The position numbers and the translations under genes were made by a program. A stretch of DNA of 64,000 bases from Apostichopus parvimensis. Taxonomy: Eukaryota > Echinodermata > Holothuroidea > Aspidochirotida > Stichopodidae. This document shows, piece by piece, positions 27,501-34,990 of the stretch. The stretch's first letter is position 1. The number at the start of each line of letters is the position of its first letter. The stretch lies in contig KN884661.1 in assembly GCA_000934455.1 (NCBI GenBank), positions 95,333-159,332 of the forward strand, written 5' to 3'. The notes beneath the pieces are model-generated. The model worked only from the letters and a program-made list of their open reading frames with translations. It ran no database searches and was not told where the DNA came from.

Positions 27501-30500
27501 TGAGGATCCTCAAATACAGCCCCCTTGTCTGTTGATTAACAACACCGCAACTGTGTTGTCAACCACTGACCCTCCCCCCACACAATGAACTGTCTTTAGG
27601 TATAACCCTCATTCCTGAAAACCCATAGCTCTAACAGATTGATGTGGTGAACATTCTCCTCGTTTAAACTTTGCCTGGTGTTGTCAATGGTACCCCAAAG
27701 AAAATAATTGTTCTCTGGTCACTGATGTAAGGAGTCAAGATGGAGTGAACTTCATGGTGAGTCCAGCTGTCTGTTGCTAACCACCAATGAAAGTAATGGT
27801 CCATTTATTCTATATACTAGACATGATTTGATATTGTGCTTACAACAGAACCTACCTGTTATTCTGCTGGGTGATACAGTTATTCTACTCTACTGCAGAC
27901 ACTTCATGTTCTTCATGGAAGGTTACATTACAAAGAGAAAGAGCTGCTCTGTTTCTCATAGTAATACTCCTCTTTGTTCAACAACCTCAATATTTATGAA
28001 TGTTCTTATTTTTCAATGGGGCTTTACTAAAGTGCGCTCAATGTTTTTTTTCTCTGTCACACGGTAGAATGAGGTGCTAATGTTGTGGGGAGACAGGTAA
28101 GCGAGGAGCGAAGTAAATGCTGTATTTTGTACACAGCTGCAATGATACATAAAACAACTCTCTTTAGCAGTCCAAAATGTTTGAATTCCATATTGCATCT
28201 GCACGCAAATTGTAAGTTTCAAGTTCTAAAAGCTGCAACTCTTCAAGGACCACCTCAAGTCTTTTTCCGCCTTCCCCAACATCGGATTGACTCCTTTTTT
28301 CAGATATATGTAACAAGGACACCAACTAGAATACAAGTGAATAAAATCATATTTTTGCTGCCAATGCTGAACATCATTATTGTTCATCTTTATGGTTACA
28401 GTAAACAAAATGTGGGCCAAAATGGTCCCTACATATCAGTCCCTACAAATTTTCGAGCCCAAAGGATGTGTCCCAAAATGCATTTGAGATAGAAATATAG
28501 TTTGGGCCACCCGGCACAAAAATGGGCCTGTAATTTTTAGGGCCTACTGTAGATGGTCACCAAACATTATATTCACATGTACTAGCTATTAACCATCAAC
28601 TGTGTGCCAAGTTTGGCCATATTCCGACGTATGGTTGTGAAGTTATTGCAATGTAAAGATAATGTGGGCCCAAATGGTCCCAAACATATTAAGCCCCACA
28701 AATTTGGGCCCAAGGAATATGTCCCAAACTGCATTTGGGTTCACCCGGTGCACAAATGGGCCCTATAGTACCAACAAATTAGGCCTATATGTACCAGCTA
28801 TTAAACAACAACTGTATACCTGTATAAACTATGGAACAAGATGTGAGCTGGAGTTGGATTAATCTGCTTCATGTCATGTGGGGGAAGGGGGAGGGGTGGT
28901 GGGTGTGGGGCAATCACAAGCTGCAGTACCTTGCATACTGTGTAACGAAGGATCATGCCTAGTTTCATTTCAAAGAGGCAGGGAATTGACTTCACCAGAA
29001 ATTCAGCTTTCATATAAGTGTAGAATAACAGACAACTAACTAGGAAATTTTAGAGAATTGGAAAGAGCAGAGAAATTGCCATTGGATTTGTACCATTGAC
29101 CTCGTCCTCTTGATATCAAGACCAGTGCTCTAACAACTGAGCTATCCAGTCCTAGATTGGTTGTGATCCTTATATCAAAATATAAACTTCTTTTTCTCTT
29201 TTCCATTACCTAAATGTTTTCTGTTATTTATTTACTTGCAACCTTTTAATTCTTAACTTTGTTATCACTAAACTCATAATTTATTCCTAAAATGAATCTA
29301 AGGATACAAGTAAGGTTGGAAGGTCAAAACTGTGGCAGACCTATGTAAAGGTACTTTCTATATTGAGTGCAATTACTTACCACATCGACTGCAAGATGGT
29401 TGTCCTTCACAAAGACTACTTTTCCTTTCACCCACGTTTTACGTGAAGTGCAACTAGTTAGCAAGACATTCGCCAAGACATCATCACCAGCAATAATGTA
29501 TGGTGGCTTATCAGCATCTTTCACTCCTACATCTGTATCGTCATTCATTGGCTTTGAATCATGCTTTTTTCTCTGAGGTGGCTGAATCTTGTTAACTGCA
29601 ACCAGGACACAATTTCCTCCTTTGCACCAGGTGTAATTTACACCCACAGAATCATCCAAGTTACACTGGAGGAATAACCAGAAGAGGAATAGTAACAATT
29701 CACAACTACTTTTATATTCCAATTAATAAACAATATTCTCCTTCATGGTCATGGAGAAACTTTAACATTACACAAGTAAACATTGCTCTTTACAGGTTTT
29801 ATCACTCAACAAGGAATTCTGTAACTATTGCAAGATATATAAGTCACATTAACTTTGCTCCATCTTGTTCATTCCAAACCACAGTTACTCTATCACTCAC
29901 TCTCTTCTGTACTAAAGAGAGAAACTCAGCTTATGACAAACGTTTGTACAATCATACAATATTTAAAAGCTGTGTATTTAATTGTGTACTAGTACTCTAA
30001 ATCATGCTCAGTAAGTGCCAATGCCTGTTCTCACAGGGAACAATAACAGTAATACAGCACTTACACGAAACCTATTCCGAGGCGCGGAGAACAAAATAAA
30101 TTAAAGAACTGACAAAGCAACTTAAAAAGGTGCAACTTCTGAATAACCTTCCAGATGAAATTACAAAGCACTAGATATGCAAACGGCCGTAACTTTTAGC
30201 AAAGCAGTTGGATTAGAACTAAATTACTGTACATCATCTTATTTCACTAACAACACAAAATAAGTTCAATAAACATTCCATATCAACACTAATGTATGCA
30301 GTTTGTTTATTGAAGCTTTGGCTAGGTCTTATGAACACAACGTACGCCTTCAAACACGTACAGACATAATTCAAATAAAGCATATGATAAAGCTATGGCA
30401 GGAAAACTATTGCTTAAATTTGATACTCACATATAACTGAATGCCAAAATATTTCCCAGGTGTCTTGGGATCCTTTGGTCCAATGTACTTTACAGTCCCC

Positions 30501-33500
30501 TGCACGATCCCTGTATTCCTCTTGACAGGGACTCTGACATCAACTTTGTCACCTAACTTCAGTTGTTTGGCATACAAAATTAGCTCTGCATGTTCTGGAC
30601 AGGAATAATAATAAATGATGGATAATTTAAAAAGCGTACAGTACTGTAGCTGCCAATGGATTCTCCAACATGGAAATAGTAAGAAAACAACAAGAAATAC
30701 GAGCTTCAACAATGCCAACATGAGCTGTTCAATATGATTCTTGTTGTTAAAGTTTCATTTCATTCATTTGCTTTCACAGCTCTGGTATTAACCATGAAAC
30801 GCTTCTTCAGTTGTCTGTTTTAATCACCCATTATTTCTCAAGATAAGCTTTGAAGTGTTTTAGAAGTCACCTCCAATGATGGGTCCCCTCACTTGATAAC
30901 ACAATTTGCATCTTGTTCACATTTGGTTTCAAATTTTGTGAAATCTTTTTCTGACAATAAACAAGATACCTTTGATTATTAATAGATTGGTCACCATGTT
31001 TTATTAGAGTTATTTTTAAGCATCATGAAGGGAAATAACTATCAAATTTCTTTGGAATGTATCTTCTTCTTCTATATGTAGCAAGTTTAATTGGGGAGTA
31101 AATTGACTAATACCACCTCCATCAGTTCCTATACCTGTGCAAGATAGTTGATGTGAGACAGAATAGCCTGGTCCTGGGATACCCACTCGGGGTGGAGAAC
31201 CATGTTAGGATTACACTACCTGAGGGCCATGCACTGTAACTGCTTCATAGTGGTTGCCATCAATGTAGATGAGTCCACATTATCTAATGCTGGGACACAA
31301 CCATACCGTACCTGTGAGCCCAAGACTGACAGTGATTTGTTGTAGTCAGACTGCAAACTTAGTCTGAATGTCACCAAGTGACCAATTACCATACACTTTG
31401 CCGGTGGCAGCATTGAATGATACAGATATGAGACATTTTAGTAATGAAAATGGAACTACTTTGTTTGGGTTTCGGCAAAGTCTAAGGCATTATGGTTACT
31501 CCAGGTAATCAGGTCACTGATATTGATGCTTTATACATTTTCAGAGTACCCAAAGTATTGGTATTTTGATATAACTTTTTATTGACAGAAATAGTAAAAA
31601 GAGTGATACTGACTGTACCACTAAATCCAAACTACTGATACTCGGTGTTAAATCAGCTACCAACAACCTCAAGCTGTAGGAATATTGTACATAGTGGTTC
31701 AACTTCTATTGATTTGAACATACTGAATTAAACTGCAAGCAGTTTGCTGGCTTTCCATCCTTTACCTAAATATATACCAAACCAGCAAGTCAGATGACCA
31801 ATAGTGATTCATTGCCACATTTAGCATATAAATGTTAAACAGTAAAACTTACAATAAGTTATTTATAATGTGTTGTCCATTGGTAATCAGCAAAGTTCTT
31901 GCACTAATATAACAATACTATATCTATCCAGTATGAAGTTTATCCAAACTTAACTTTTATATCAATTATCATGTCTATAGATACAAGTTGGTTTTTTTTC
32001 TTCAGATTTTGAACCATATTCATCTCAAATGACAATTGCCAATATGATTCTCATCTTCACCAAGGGGGTCTTCTGTACATGTATATACCAGGAATGAACT
32101 TCAATCGATATGTATTTTATAAAGTTAGATCAAGTCATGCTTAAGAAGACCTCCTGTAACTCCACACCATTAAGATTGTACATATACTTTTGGTTACTAC
32201 TAACAATATGCATCACCTTGTGTTTATCAATGTTAAAAAGCATTTGCCATCCCTGAGACCTGGATAAAGCATTATCCAAATCCGTTTGAAATTTCTCAGA
32301 ATAGCTTTTGGAAGATTTGGTGTCATCAGCAAACTTCTTAGCTGCAGTGTACACAAAAATCATGTACACAAAATCAAGGGCGTAGGAACCGGGGGCACTG
32401 GGGGGCGCCAGACCCCCAGTGAAAATTATAGGGGGCGGAAGTATCATTCCGCCCCCCGATTTGAAAGTGAGAAAACCCCTTTTTCATTTCCAAATGAGAA
32501 AAAAATCTCATTTGGAGCACCAAATTGCATCTAAGGCCAGGTGAAAATGCAAAATTATTTACAAAATGGAGTGGGTGTTGAAGTGTGCTATATATTGCAC
32601 CAAATTGCATCTGAGGCCACCTGGAAATGCAAACAAATTCCAAAGGGGAGGGGGACACCACCTCCCCTTAGACCCCTCACCCGGGCCGGCCATCAGTTTT
32701 CAGCCCCCCCACTCAAAAGTACCTTCCTACGCCACTGCAAAAAATATCTCCGTCAATGTCATTTATATAGCCAACAAACAATAAGGGACCCAAAACAGAC
32801 CCTTGTGGAACCCCACTAGTAACGTCCTGCCAAGAAGAAACACAGCCTTTAATTACCACCCTCTGCTTCCTATTCAAGCAAATTCTCGATCCAAGGCAGT
32901 AAATTCCCATTGACACCCATACTCTTCAGCCTATAATTTAAAGACGCTGGTGGGGACCTTTATCAAAGGCTTTTTGGAAATCCAGGAACACTGTTACAAT
33001 CATCCTTGGTTTACAAGTTTACCAGCATGATGCAATTTGGTAAACATGGACTCCTTGAGACCTTATTAGGTCCAATAAAGCAGTAGCATTAGCAGTTGCA
33101 TTATACTCAACTACATTGCACACAAATGGGTATTTGGACAACAAAACTATACTGTAGATAATAGCCCTCTTTGGTTATATATGATCTTCTGTCAAGACTT
33201 TGGTTTATATAATTTGTAAAAGGAGCTATGCAAAACTTATCTTTACAACTATTCTATCAAAAACAATATTAAAAAATTATATTACCTTCAAAAAGCCATA
33301 GCCTCTCCCTTAAATCTTCCACTGTTATCAGCATATCCTTGAGATCATCATCCAGACCATAGAAGACTCCAGGTCTCCACTTAACTCTTATTTGACCCTT
33401 ATAGCAACTCTTCAGTTGAATTCCATCATTGCCGGATTTTTCAGTTTGATCATGATCAACTTGAAAAATTCTTCCTGGTGTAGCAGGTTTTCTGAAGTTA

Positions 33501-33592
33501 ATTCGACCGACAGTTCCCTCATTGCTAAGCATATACCATTTTATGTAATCATCGCTCCAATCTGGGAACTGGCAAAGCCCTTTAAAAGCCAT
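384..33592 (-). CDS. CYLD: CYLD-like deubiquitinase with six death-domain modules (13 exons, 3' end outside the window)
   Basis: I assembled 13 exons by eye on the minus strand: 33592-33286, 30594-30431, 29665-29381, 24242-24023, 19535-19245, 17918-17652, 13802-13590, 12358-12098, 8771-8514, 6683-6375, 4484-4209, 3669-3464 and 552-384. All introns are GT-AG and the phases agree, giving about 1075 residues without a stop. Residues 1-102 resemble the CYLD N-terminus, 103-195 CAP-Gly 1, 196-325 CAP-Gly 2, 326-422 a hydrophilic linker, 423-950 six death-domain-like modules, and 951-1075 CAP-Gly 3. Human CYLD has the three CAP-Gly domains and a USP domain but no death domains. The CAP-Gly 3 block ([31 protein letters not shown]) is close to human CYLD. 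The family cleaves Lys63- and Met1-linked ubiquitin in the cytoplasm and damps NF-kB and RIPK1 signalling. The catalytic domain is not visible, so activity is inferred from the family. Confidence 0.88.
1151..1182. repeat. CA microsatellite
   Basis: A run of about 16 CA dinucleotides with one CG interruption. Confidence 0.9.
1600..3060. repeat. fold-back repeat element, copy 1 (segments A-C-C'-B)
   Basis: Segment A (about 1605-2290) matches 44225-44935 directly. Segment C (about 2295-2410) is inverted at 2568-2685 around a core of further inverted repeats built from GTACAGTGTGTACAGTACAT-type sequence. Segment B (about 2695-3060) matches 43890-44230 in inverse orientation. The simplest original form is a long-armed palindrome B'-A-C-C'-A'-B from which both copies have lost parts. 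Open frames inside are by-products of the palindrome. No transposase is visible. Confidence 0.6.
2295..2685. repeat. nested palindrome of GTACAT/ATGTAC-rich sequence
   Basis: The outer arms (2295-2410 and 2568-2685) are near-perfect inverted copies. The inner part (2411-2567) carries further inverted copies of the same TACAGTGTATGTACTG-like sequence. The strand could fold into a long hairpin. Confidence 0.75.
3464..3669 (-). CDS. CYLD: CYLD-like exon 12: first half of CAP-Gly 3
   Basis: After an acidic, Pro-rich lead ([10 protein letters not shown]) the exon encodes [21 protein letters not shown] and GILAGVEL, matching human CYLD SLAEVKENPP, GVIRWIGQPPG and VLAGLELED. It enters in phase 1 from the death-domain cassette and leaves in phase 0, so it marks the return to the ordinary CYLD exon pattern. 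Confidence 0.88.
3670..4208. other. intron 11
   Basis: AT-rich sequence. I see no coding potential and no recognisable repeat. Confidence 0.6.
4209..4484 (-). CDS. CYLD: CYLD-like exon 11: death-domain-like module 6
   Basis: About 92 residues, 276 bp, phase 1 on both sides. Helical pattern with [20 protein letters not shown], later [11 protein letters not shown] (the Trp-centred helix typical of death domains) and [20 protein letters not shown] as the final helices. The match to the fold is by pattern only. It is one of the more divergent modules because the usual Trp of helix 2 is missing. Confidence 0.7.
4485..6374. other. intron 10
   Basis: AT-rich sequence. The short open frames inside have no recognisable similarity. 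I see no mobile element. Confidence 0.5.
6375..6683 (-). CDS. CYLD: CYLD-like exon 10: death-domain-like module 5
   Basis: 103 residues, 309 bp, phase 1 on both sides. Shows [16 protein letters not shown] (helix 2-3 region), [11 protein letters not shown] (Trp helix), then [20 protein letters not shown] as the last helices, and a short polar tail. The spacing fits a death domain. Confidence 0.8.
6684..8513. other. intron 9
   Basis: Holds a diverged copy (about 7050-7240) of a repeat also seen at 35300-35520 and, inverted, near 47070-47270, including the shared GATGACATCACAGACCCCC core. There is a poly-C tract at 7501-7514. No coding sequence seen. Confidence 0.5.
7050..7240. repeat. dispersed repeat shared with the 35300-35520 region
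   Basis: Shares long blocks with 35340-35520, such as CAAGGATA, GATTATAATA, and the GATGACATCACAGACCCCC core followed by CTACTGTGAT. The unit therefore exists outside the inverted duplication too and is probably a transposon fragment. Confidence 0.55.
8514..8771 (-). CDS. CYLD: CYLD-like exon 9: death-domain-like module 4
   Basis: 86 residues, 258 bp, phase 1 on both sides. Has [20 protein letters not shown] (helix 2 Trp and following), [13 protein letters not shown] (Trp helix) and [20 protein letters not shown] (last helices), a clear death-domain pattern. Confidence 0.85.
10215..10670 (+). repeat. minisatellite, about 20-bp unit TGTGTCCATCTATGTCTCTTA
   Basis: About twenty degenerate copies of a unit close to AATGTGTCCATCTATGTCTC. 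The array is interrupted and ended by two copies of TTCTTAG..TCAGTTAGTCTCTGAATAAGA, so it appears to have grown beside a retroelement 3' end. Confidence 0.85.
10658..10735 (+). mobile_element. Penelope-like 3' end remnant with degenerate hammerhead-like core
   Basis: Reads CTGAATAAG, a short stem region, then GATCGAAACGTC (10690-10720). It resembles the CTGANGA..GAAAC layout of hammerhead ribozymes found in Penelope-like elements, with a departure from the consensus in the first box. A shorter copy lies at 10368-10420. No coding part is attached. Confidence 0.4.
12098..12358 (-). CDS. CYLD: CYLD-like exon 8: death-domain-like module 3
   Basis: 87 residues, 261 bp, phase 1 on both sides. The most typical module: [19 protein letters not shown] (helices 2-3), [14 protein letters not shown] (Trp helix), [20 protein letters not shown] (last helices). 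It strongly resembles canonical death domains. Confidence 0.9.
12359..13589. other. intron 7
   Basis: Made largely of TTTGACC-family repeat fragments. Two related blocks near 13070-13110 and 13365-13410 share GACCT, then CAGTTACCATGGTAACCACAT-like sequence. No exon seen. Confidence 0.55.
13590..13802 (-). CDS. CYLD: CYLD-like exon 7: death-domain-like module 2
   Basis: 71 residues, 213 bp, phase 1 on both sides. Contains [35 protein letters not shown] and [20 protein letters not shown]. Helices 2 to 6 are present, but helix 1 is short or missing, so it is the smallest module. Confidence 0.85.
13803..17651. other. intron 6
   Basis: Contains TTTGACC-family repeats (about 15040-15480), a CA tract (15530-15552) and a tandem dimer of a hairpin-rich unit (15553-15945). 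The rest is AT-rich DNA without recognisable coding potential. Confidence 0.5.
15553..15945. repeat. tandem dimer of an about 200-bp unit flanked by CA tracts
   Basis: The two copies (about 15553-15745 and 15752-15945) share CCGAGGACCCCATTGTATTT, AACAATACCCCATACAATAG, CCGAGGACGTGGTGATTC and AAGTCCTCGGTCAGA. Each unit begins and ends with inverse copies of CCGAGGAC and has an inner hairpin (ATTGTATT with AATACAAT-like). CA-rich runs lie before, between and after the copies. Confidence 0.8.
17652..17918 (-). CDS. CYLD: CYLD-like exon 6: death-domain-like module 1
   Basis: 89 residues, 267 bp, phase 1 on both sides. After a Pro-rich lead (PPPYPFSGY) come [33 protein letters not shown] (Trp-rich helix) and [20 protein letters not shown]. 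The death-domain pattern is good. The Pro-rich lead may be a hinge to the linker before it. Confidence 0.82.
17919..19244. other. intron 5
   Basis: Includes the second copy of the dispersed repeat also present at 1-332 (here 18597-18905). No other recognisable content. Confidence 0.5.
18597..18905. repeat. dispersed repeat, copy 2
   Basis: Direct copy of 1-332, for example AGTATGCAACAGA, ACCTTTTAAATGCATTCAT and CCTATGATATGCA in both. The two copies differ at roughly one base in eight by eye. Confidence 0.6.
19245..19535 (-). CDS. CYLD: CYLD-like exon 5: hydrophilic linker
   Basis: 97 residues, phase 1 on both sides, rich in Ser, Lys, Glu and Gln with no predicted fold (phrases such as [17 protein letters not shown] and [17 protein letters not shown]). 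It sits between CAP-Gly 2 and the first death-domain module, like the disordered region that in vertebrate CYLD carries TRAF2- and NEMO-binding segments. I do not see a clear TRAF motif here. The open frame, splice sites and matching phase support the exon; there is no family match. Confidence 0.75.
20352..20745. repeat. left subterminal array of ATCGATTT-like units
   Basis: Repeated units built on GATTTAAATCG and CATATCATCGATTTAAATC in both orientations, spaced about 20-40 bases apart. The array continues at 20936-21260 after a nested fold-back. The mirror array is at 23318-23575. Confidence 0.85.
20733..20945. repeat. fold-back insertion nested in the transposon's subterminal array
   Basis: Arms of about 85 bases: the left runs from TTAGCTCATTAACATAT to GTCACCTGACAA, the right is its inverse with few differences. 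The loop is about 35 bases. It contains CCCGATTTCGGTGATGATTG on both arms and looks like a small MITE or palindromic insertion. Confidence 0.75.
21966..22468. other. assembly gap (N run)
   Basis: 503 undetermined bases inside the transposon; the transposase catalytic exons may lie here. Confidence 1.
22725..22979 (-). CDS. THAP-domain exon of a transposon
   Basis: 84 residues starting [14 protein letters not shown]. The C2CH zinc-finger ligands of a THAP domain are present: CVVGGC near the start and VCSAHF near residue 65, with the conserved FFNFP and LWIRFVRR blocks between. THAP domains bind DNA and are shared by P-element transposases and host factors. It lies inside the transposon ends, so it is more likely transposase-derived than a host gene. 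The frame stops soon after the domain or splices onward into the gap. Confidence 0.85.
   Translation of the reverse strand: MPRNCVVGGCNRTNVDSTISFFNFPSGKSSERYRKLWIRFVRRTRKDFIAPGVSHGKNVKVCSAHFTEDDWDPKYLKLMRYSQH
23318..23583. repeat. right subterminal array and TIR of the THAP transposon
   Basis: Mirror image of the left end, with the same TTTAAATCG units and the terminal GATTCCCCACGATTTGAGAC sequence. Confidence 0.85.
24023..24242 (-). CDS. CYLD: CYLD-like exon 4: end of CAP-Gly 2
   Basis: Reads [20 protein letters not shown], then [20 protein letters not shown], the end of a CAP-Gly fold, and a Ser-rich tail. It enters in phase 0 and leaves in phase 1. From here the phase-1 exon series (exons 5 to 11) begins. 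Confidence 0.85.
28245..28395 (+). repeat. diverged copy of the THAP transposon's inner end
   Basis: Shares with 23190-23325 the order CCCAACATSGGATTGACT, ACCAACTWGAATAC, GAATAAA and CAATGCTGAAMATCA, at clearly lower identity. It suggests an older related element lies to its left, but I see no THAP domain there. Confidence 0.5.
28400..28820. repeat. tandem pair of an about 250-bp unit
   Basis: Both units contain TGGGCC..AATGGTCCC, a CCCAAAxTGCATTTG phrase, CACCCGGxxCACAAA, GGGCC and CTATTAAxCA. No coding potential. Confidence 0.65.
29080..29152 (-). repeat. tRNA-like sequence (tRNA pseudogene or SINE head), left arm
   Basis: Minus strand reads GGATAGCTCAGTTGTTAGAGC (A-box-like) and GGTACAAATCC (B-box-like) 34 bases later. 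The middle is a palindrome (CTCTTGATATCAAGAG) that does not give a normal 7-base anticodon loop, so it is probably not a working tRNA. A counterpart lies at 62405-62476 in the other arm. Confidence 0.55.
29381..29665 (-). CDS. CYLD: CYLD-like exon 3: end of CAP-Gly 1 and start of CAP-Gly 2
   Basis: 95 residues, phase 0 on both sides: [11 protein letters not shown] closes CAP-Gly 1 (human VFVALDKLELI), a charged spacer follows, then [20 protein letters not shown] opens CAP-Gly 2. Compared with its plus-strand partner it lacks a 13-codon segment after HDSKP. Confidence 0.88.
29666..30430. other. intron 2
   Basis: No repeat or exon of its own. It aligns in inverse orientation along its whole length with 61082-61844, about 10 percent different by eye. 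Confidence 0.75.
30431..30594 (-). CDS. CYLD: CYLD-like exon 2: first part of CAP-Gly 1
   Basis: Encodes [19 protein letters not shown], then [20 protein letters not shown], a CAP-Gly fold. It enters in phase 1, leaves in phase 0, and is matched exactly in length by the plus-strand exon at 60918-61081. Confidence 0.9.
32107..33090 (-). mobile_element. CR1/L2-like LINE reverse transcriptase fragment, split by a MITE
   Basis: Minus-strand pieces show non-LTR reverse-transcriptase blocks: [10 protein letters not shown] near 32990, [14 protein letters not shown] with INDID near 32780-32820, and FADDTK followed by [20 protein letters not shown] with HKVMHI near 32200-32340. A 363-base MITE separates the INDID and FADDTK blocks. 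There are in-frame stops and frameshifts upstream of the SGVPQGS block, and endonuclease and ORF1 parts are absent, so it is a dead 5'-truncated copy. It is missing from the corresponding place of the right arm. Confidence 0.85.
32375..32737. mobile_element. MITE with GGCGTAGGAA termini, nested in the LINE
   Basis: Begins CAAGGGCGTAGGAAC and ends with the inverse of CAGTGGCGTAGGAAG. It contains two tandem copies of CACCAAATTGCATCT-AGGCCA with C/G-rich flanks. No coding capacity. It interrupts the reverse transcriptase between two conserved blocks, so it is younger than the LINE. Confidence 0.8.
33286..33592 (-). CDS. CYLD: CYLD-like exon 1: N-terminal domain with start codon
   Basis: 102 residues starting [12 protein letters not shown]. 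The block [18 protein letters not shown], then [18 protein letters not shown] corresponds to human CYLD near residues 60-105 (ILEQPHAVLFVDEKDV, then LLLAITNCEERFSLFKN). The start is the first ATG after an in-frame TAA and is kept in the plus-strand copy. The exon probably extends upstream to 33664, where a TTTTCATCAG acceptor is visible. Confidence 0.87.
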
Positions 33593-33619
33593 ATCAAGTG
33601 CTGATGATTTTGCCAGCAG

Positions 33620-33640
33620 TTACTTGTAAAGGTAATCCAT
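33620..33640 (-). promoter_or_regulatory. short upstream ORF (6 codons) in the 5' UTR
   Basis: ATG GAT TAC CTT TAC AAG TAA, ending 27 bases before the main ATG. The plus-strand gene has the same uORF, same length and distance (48393-48413). It may dampen translation of the main frame; inferred only. Confidence 0.55.
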
Positions 33641-33704
33641 GACAAAACCAGTGAACTTGAAACCCTGATGAAAAGTCAGAAAAATAAAACAAGAAGGGAA
33701 TCCA

Positions 33705-34990
33705 TGGAGTTGCAAATCTCATCTCAAGCTTTGGTTATATGACTAAGTATGATGACATTTTTACCTTAACTAATACACTCCAAACATTGGAAAACTCCCA
33801 AACTAACTGGTTTAACTATTTACATTACTTAGATCTGTCTCCCATACATAAGCCTTCCTATCTACCTATTTATGACAACTGGTAATGTTGCCCCCACTCC
33901 CCCCCCCCCTCCCCCACAATGATATCTTTGGGTTGTTGCCCTCTCCTACTGGATCTACCCATCATTCTGTTAGACATTTAAACGTAACACTGCACACAAG
34001 ATTTTTAAGTGTTGACCCATAGTGACGTCAAGGGTTCCAAAAGGTTATTGCTCATGAATTTAAAGCAAGATCTACTGTATTCCTTTGAATTAAATCTTGT
34101 TTACAAGGTTTTTAGGCTTTGCCTTCTGTTGACCTGAAATGACCTTTGACTTTCACTAATTTTGATAGGAATCTTGTACACACCAAGGGAAATTTACAAG
34201 CCAAGTATGAACTTCAGCCAAAATGCACATTTCTACTTATTGTGTTTATAAGCTTGAGCATCACTTACTGTACATACACACATATGCAAACATACTCCAT
34301 CACCATGCATTGCACAGATTCCTTTTGCCTTCAGCAAGGAATCAATAAAATGTTGATGGAGTTGCAAATCTCATCTCAAGCTTTTTTTTAATATCATGAC
34401 TAAGTATGATGACATTTTTACCTAAACTAATACACTCCAAGCATTGGACCCCTTTAAAAACTTGTTTAGCTATTTACATACGACAATGCTTAGGTCCGTC
34501 TCCCATACATAAGCCTTCCTATCTACCTAATTATGACAACTGGTAATGTTGCCCGCACTCCCCCACCCCGCCCACCCAGATGACATCTTTGGGTTGTTGC
34601 CCTCTTCCTACTAGATCTATTCATTCTGTTAGGCATTCAAATGTCACACTGCACACAAGACTTTAAAGTGTTGACCCTCAGTGACTTCAAGTGTTTCGAA
34701 AGGTCCTTGCTCATGGATTTAAAGCAAGAGCTACTGCACTTCTTTGAGTTTAATCGTGTTTACAAGGTTTTCAGATCTTTACTTCCTCAAATGACTTTTG
34801 ACTTTCACTAATTTTGATAGGAATCTTGTACATAGCAATGGAAAGTTACAAGTATGAACTTCAACCAAAATGCACACATACTCCATTACCATTGCACAGA
34901 TTCTTTTTGCCTTCCACAAGGAAATCATAAAGAAAATTAAAAAAGGGACTCACGGAACCAAGTATGAACTTCAACCAAGATTTCACTTTG
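33705..34990. repeat. 650-bp tandem duplication, left arm only
   Basis: 33705-34350 and 34357-34990 share GGAGTTGCAAATCTCATCTC, GATGACATTTTTACC, TACACTCCAA, GCCTTCCTATCTACCTA, GTTAGxCATTxAA and GTTTACAAGGTTTT in order. The right arm has a single unit (about 47650-48330), so the doubling came after the inverted duplication. Confidence 0.75.

Larger units (their letters stand above)
24243..29380. other. intron 3
   Basis: Contains a poly-C tract (24955-24970), a diverged relative of the inner end of the THAP transposon (28245-28395), a tandem repeat (28400-28820) and a tRNA-like sequence (29080-29152). Several short open frames at 26190-26800 show no recognisable family. The mirror relation to the right arm begins near 28930. 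Confidence 0.5.
30595..33285. other. intron 1
   Basis: The parts at 30595-31990 and 33120-33285 mirror the right arm. The block between, about 31990-33110, is present only in this arm and consists of a LINE fragment split by a MITE. Confidence 0.7.

Noticed and set aside
29080-29152. Functional tRNA gene
   Set aside because: The anticodon arm cannot form a normal 5-bp stem with a 7-base loop, and the B box departs from consensus.
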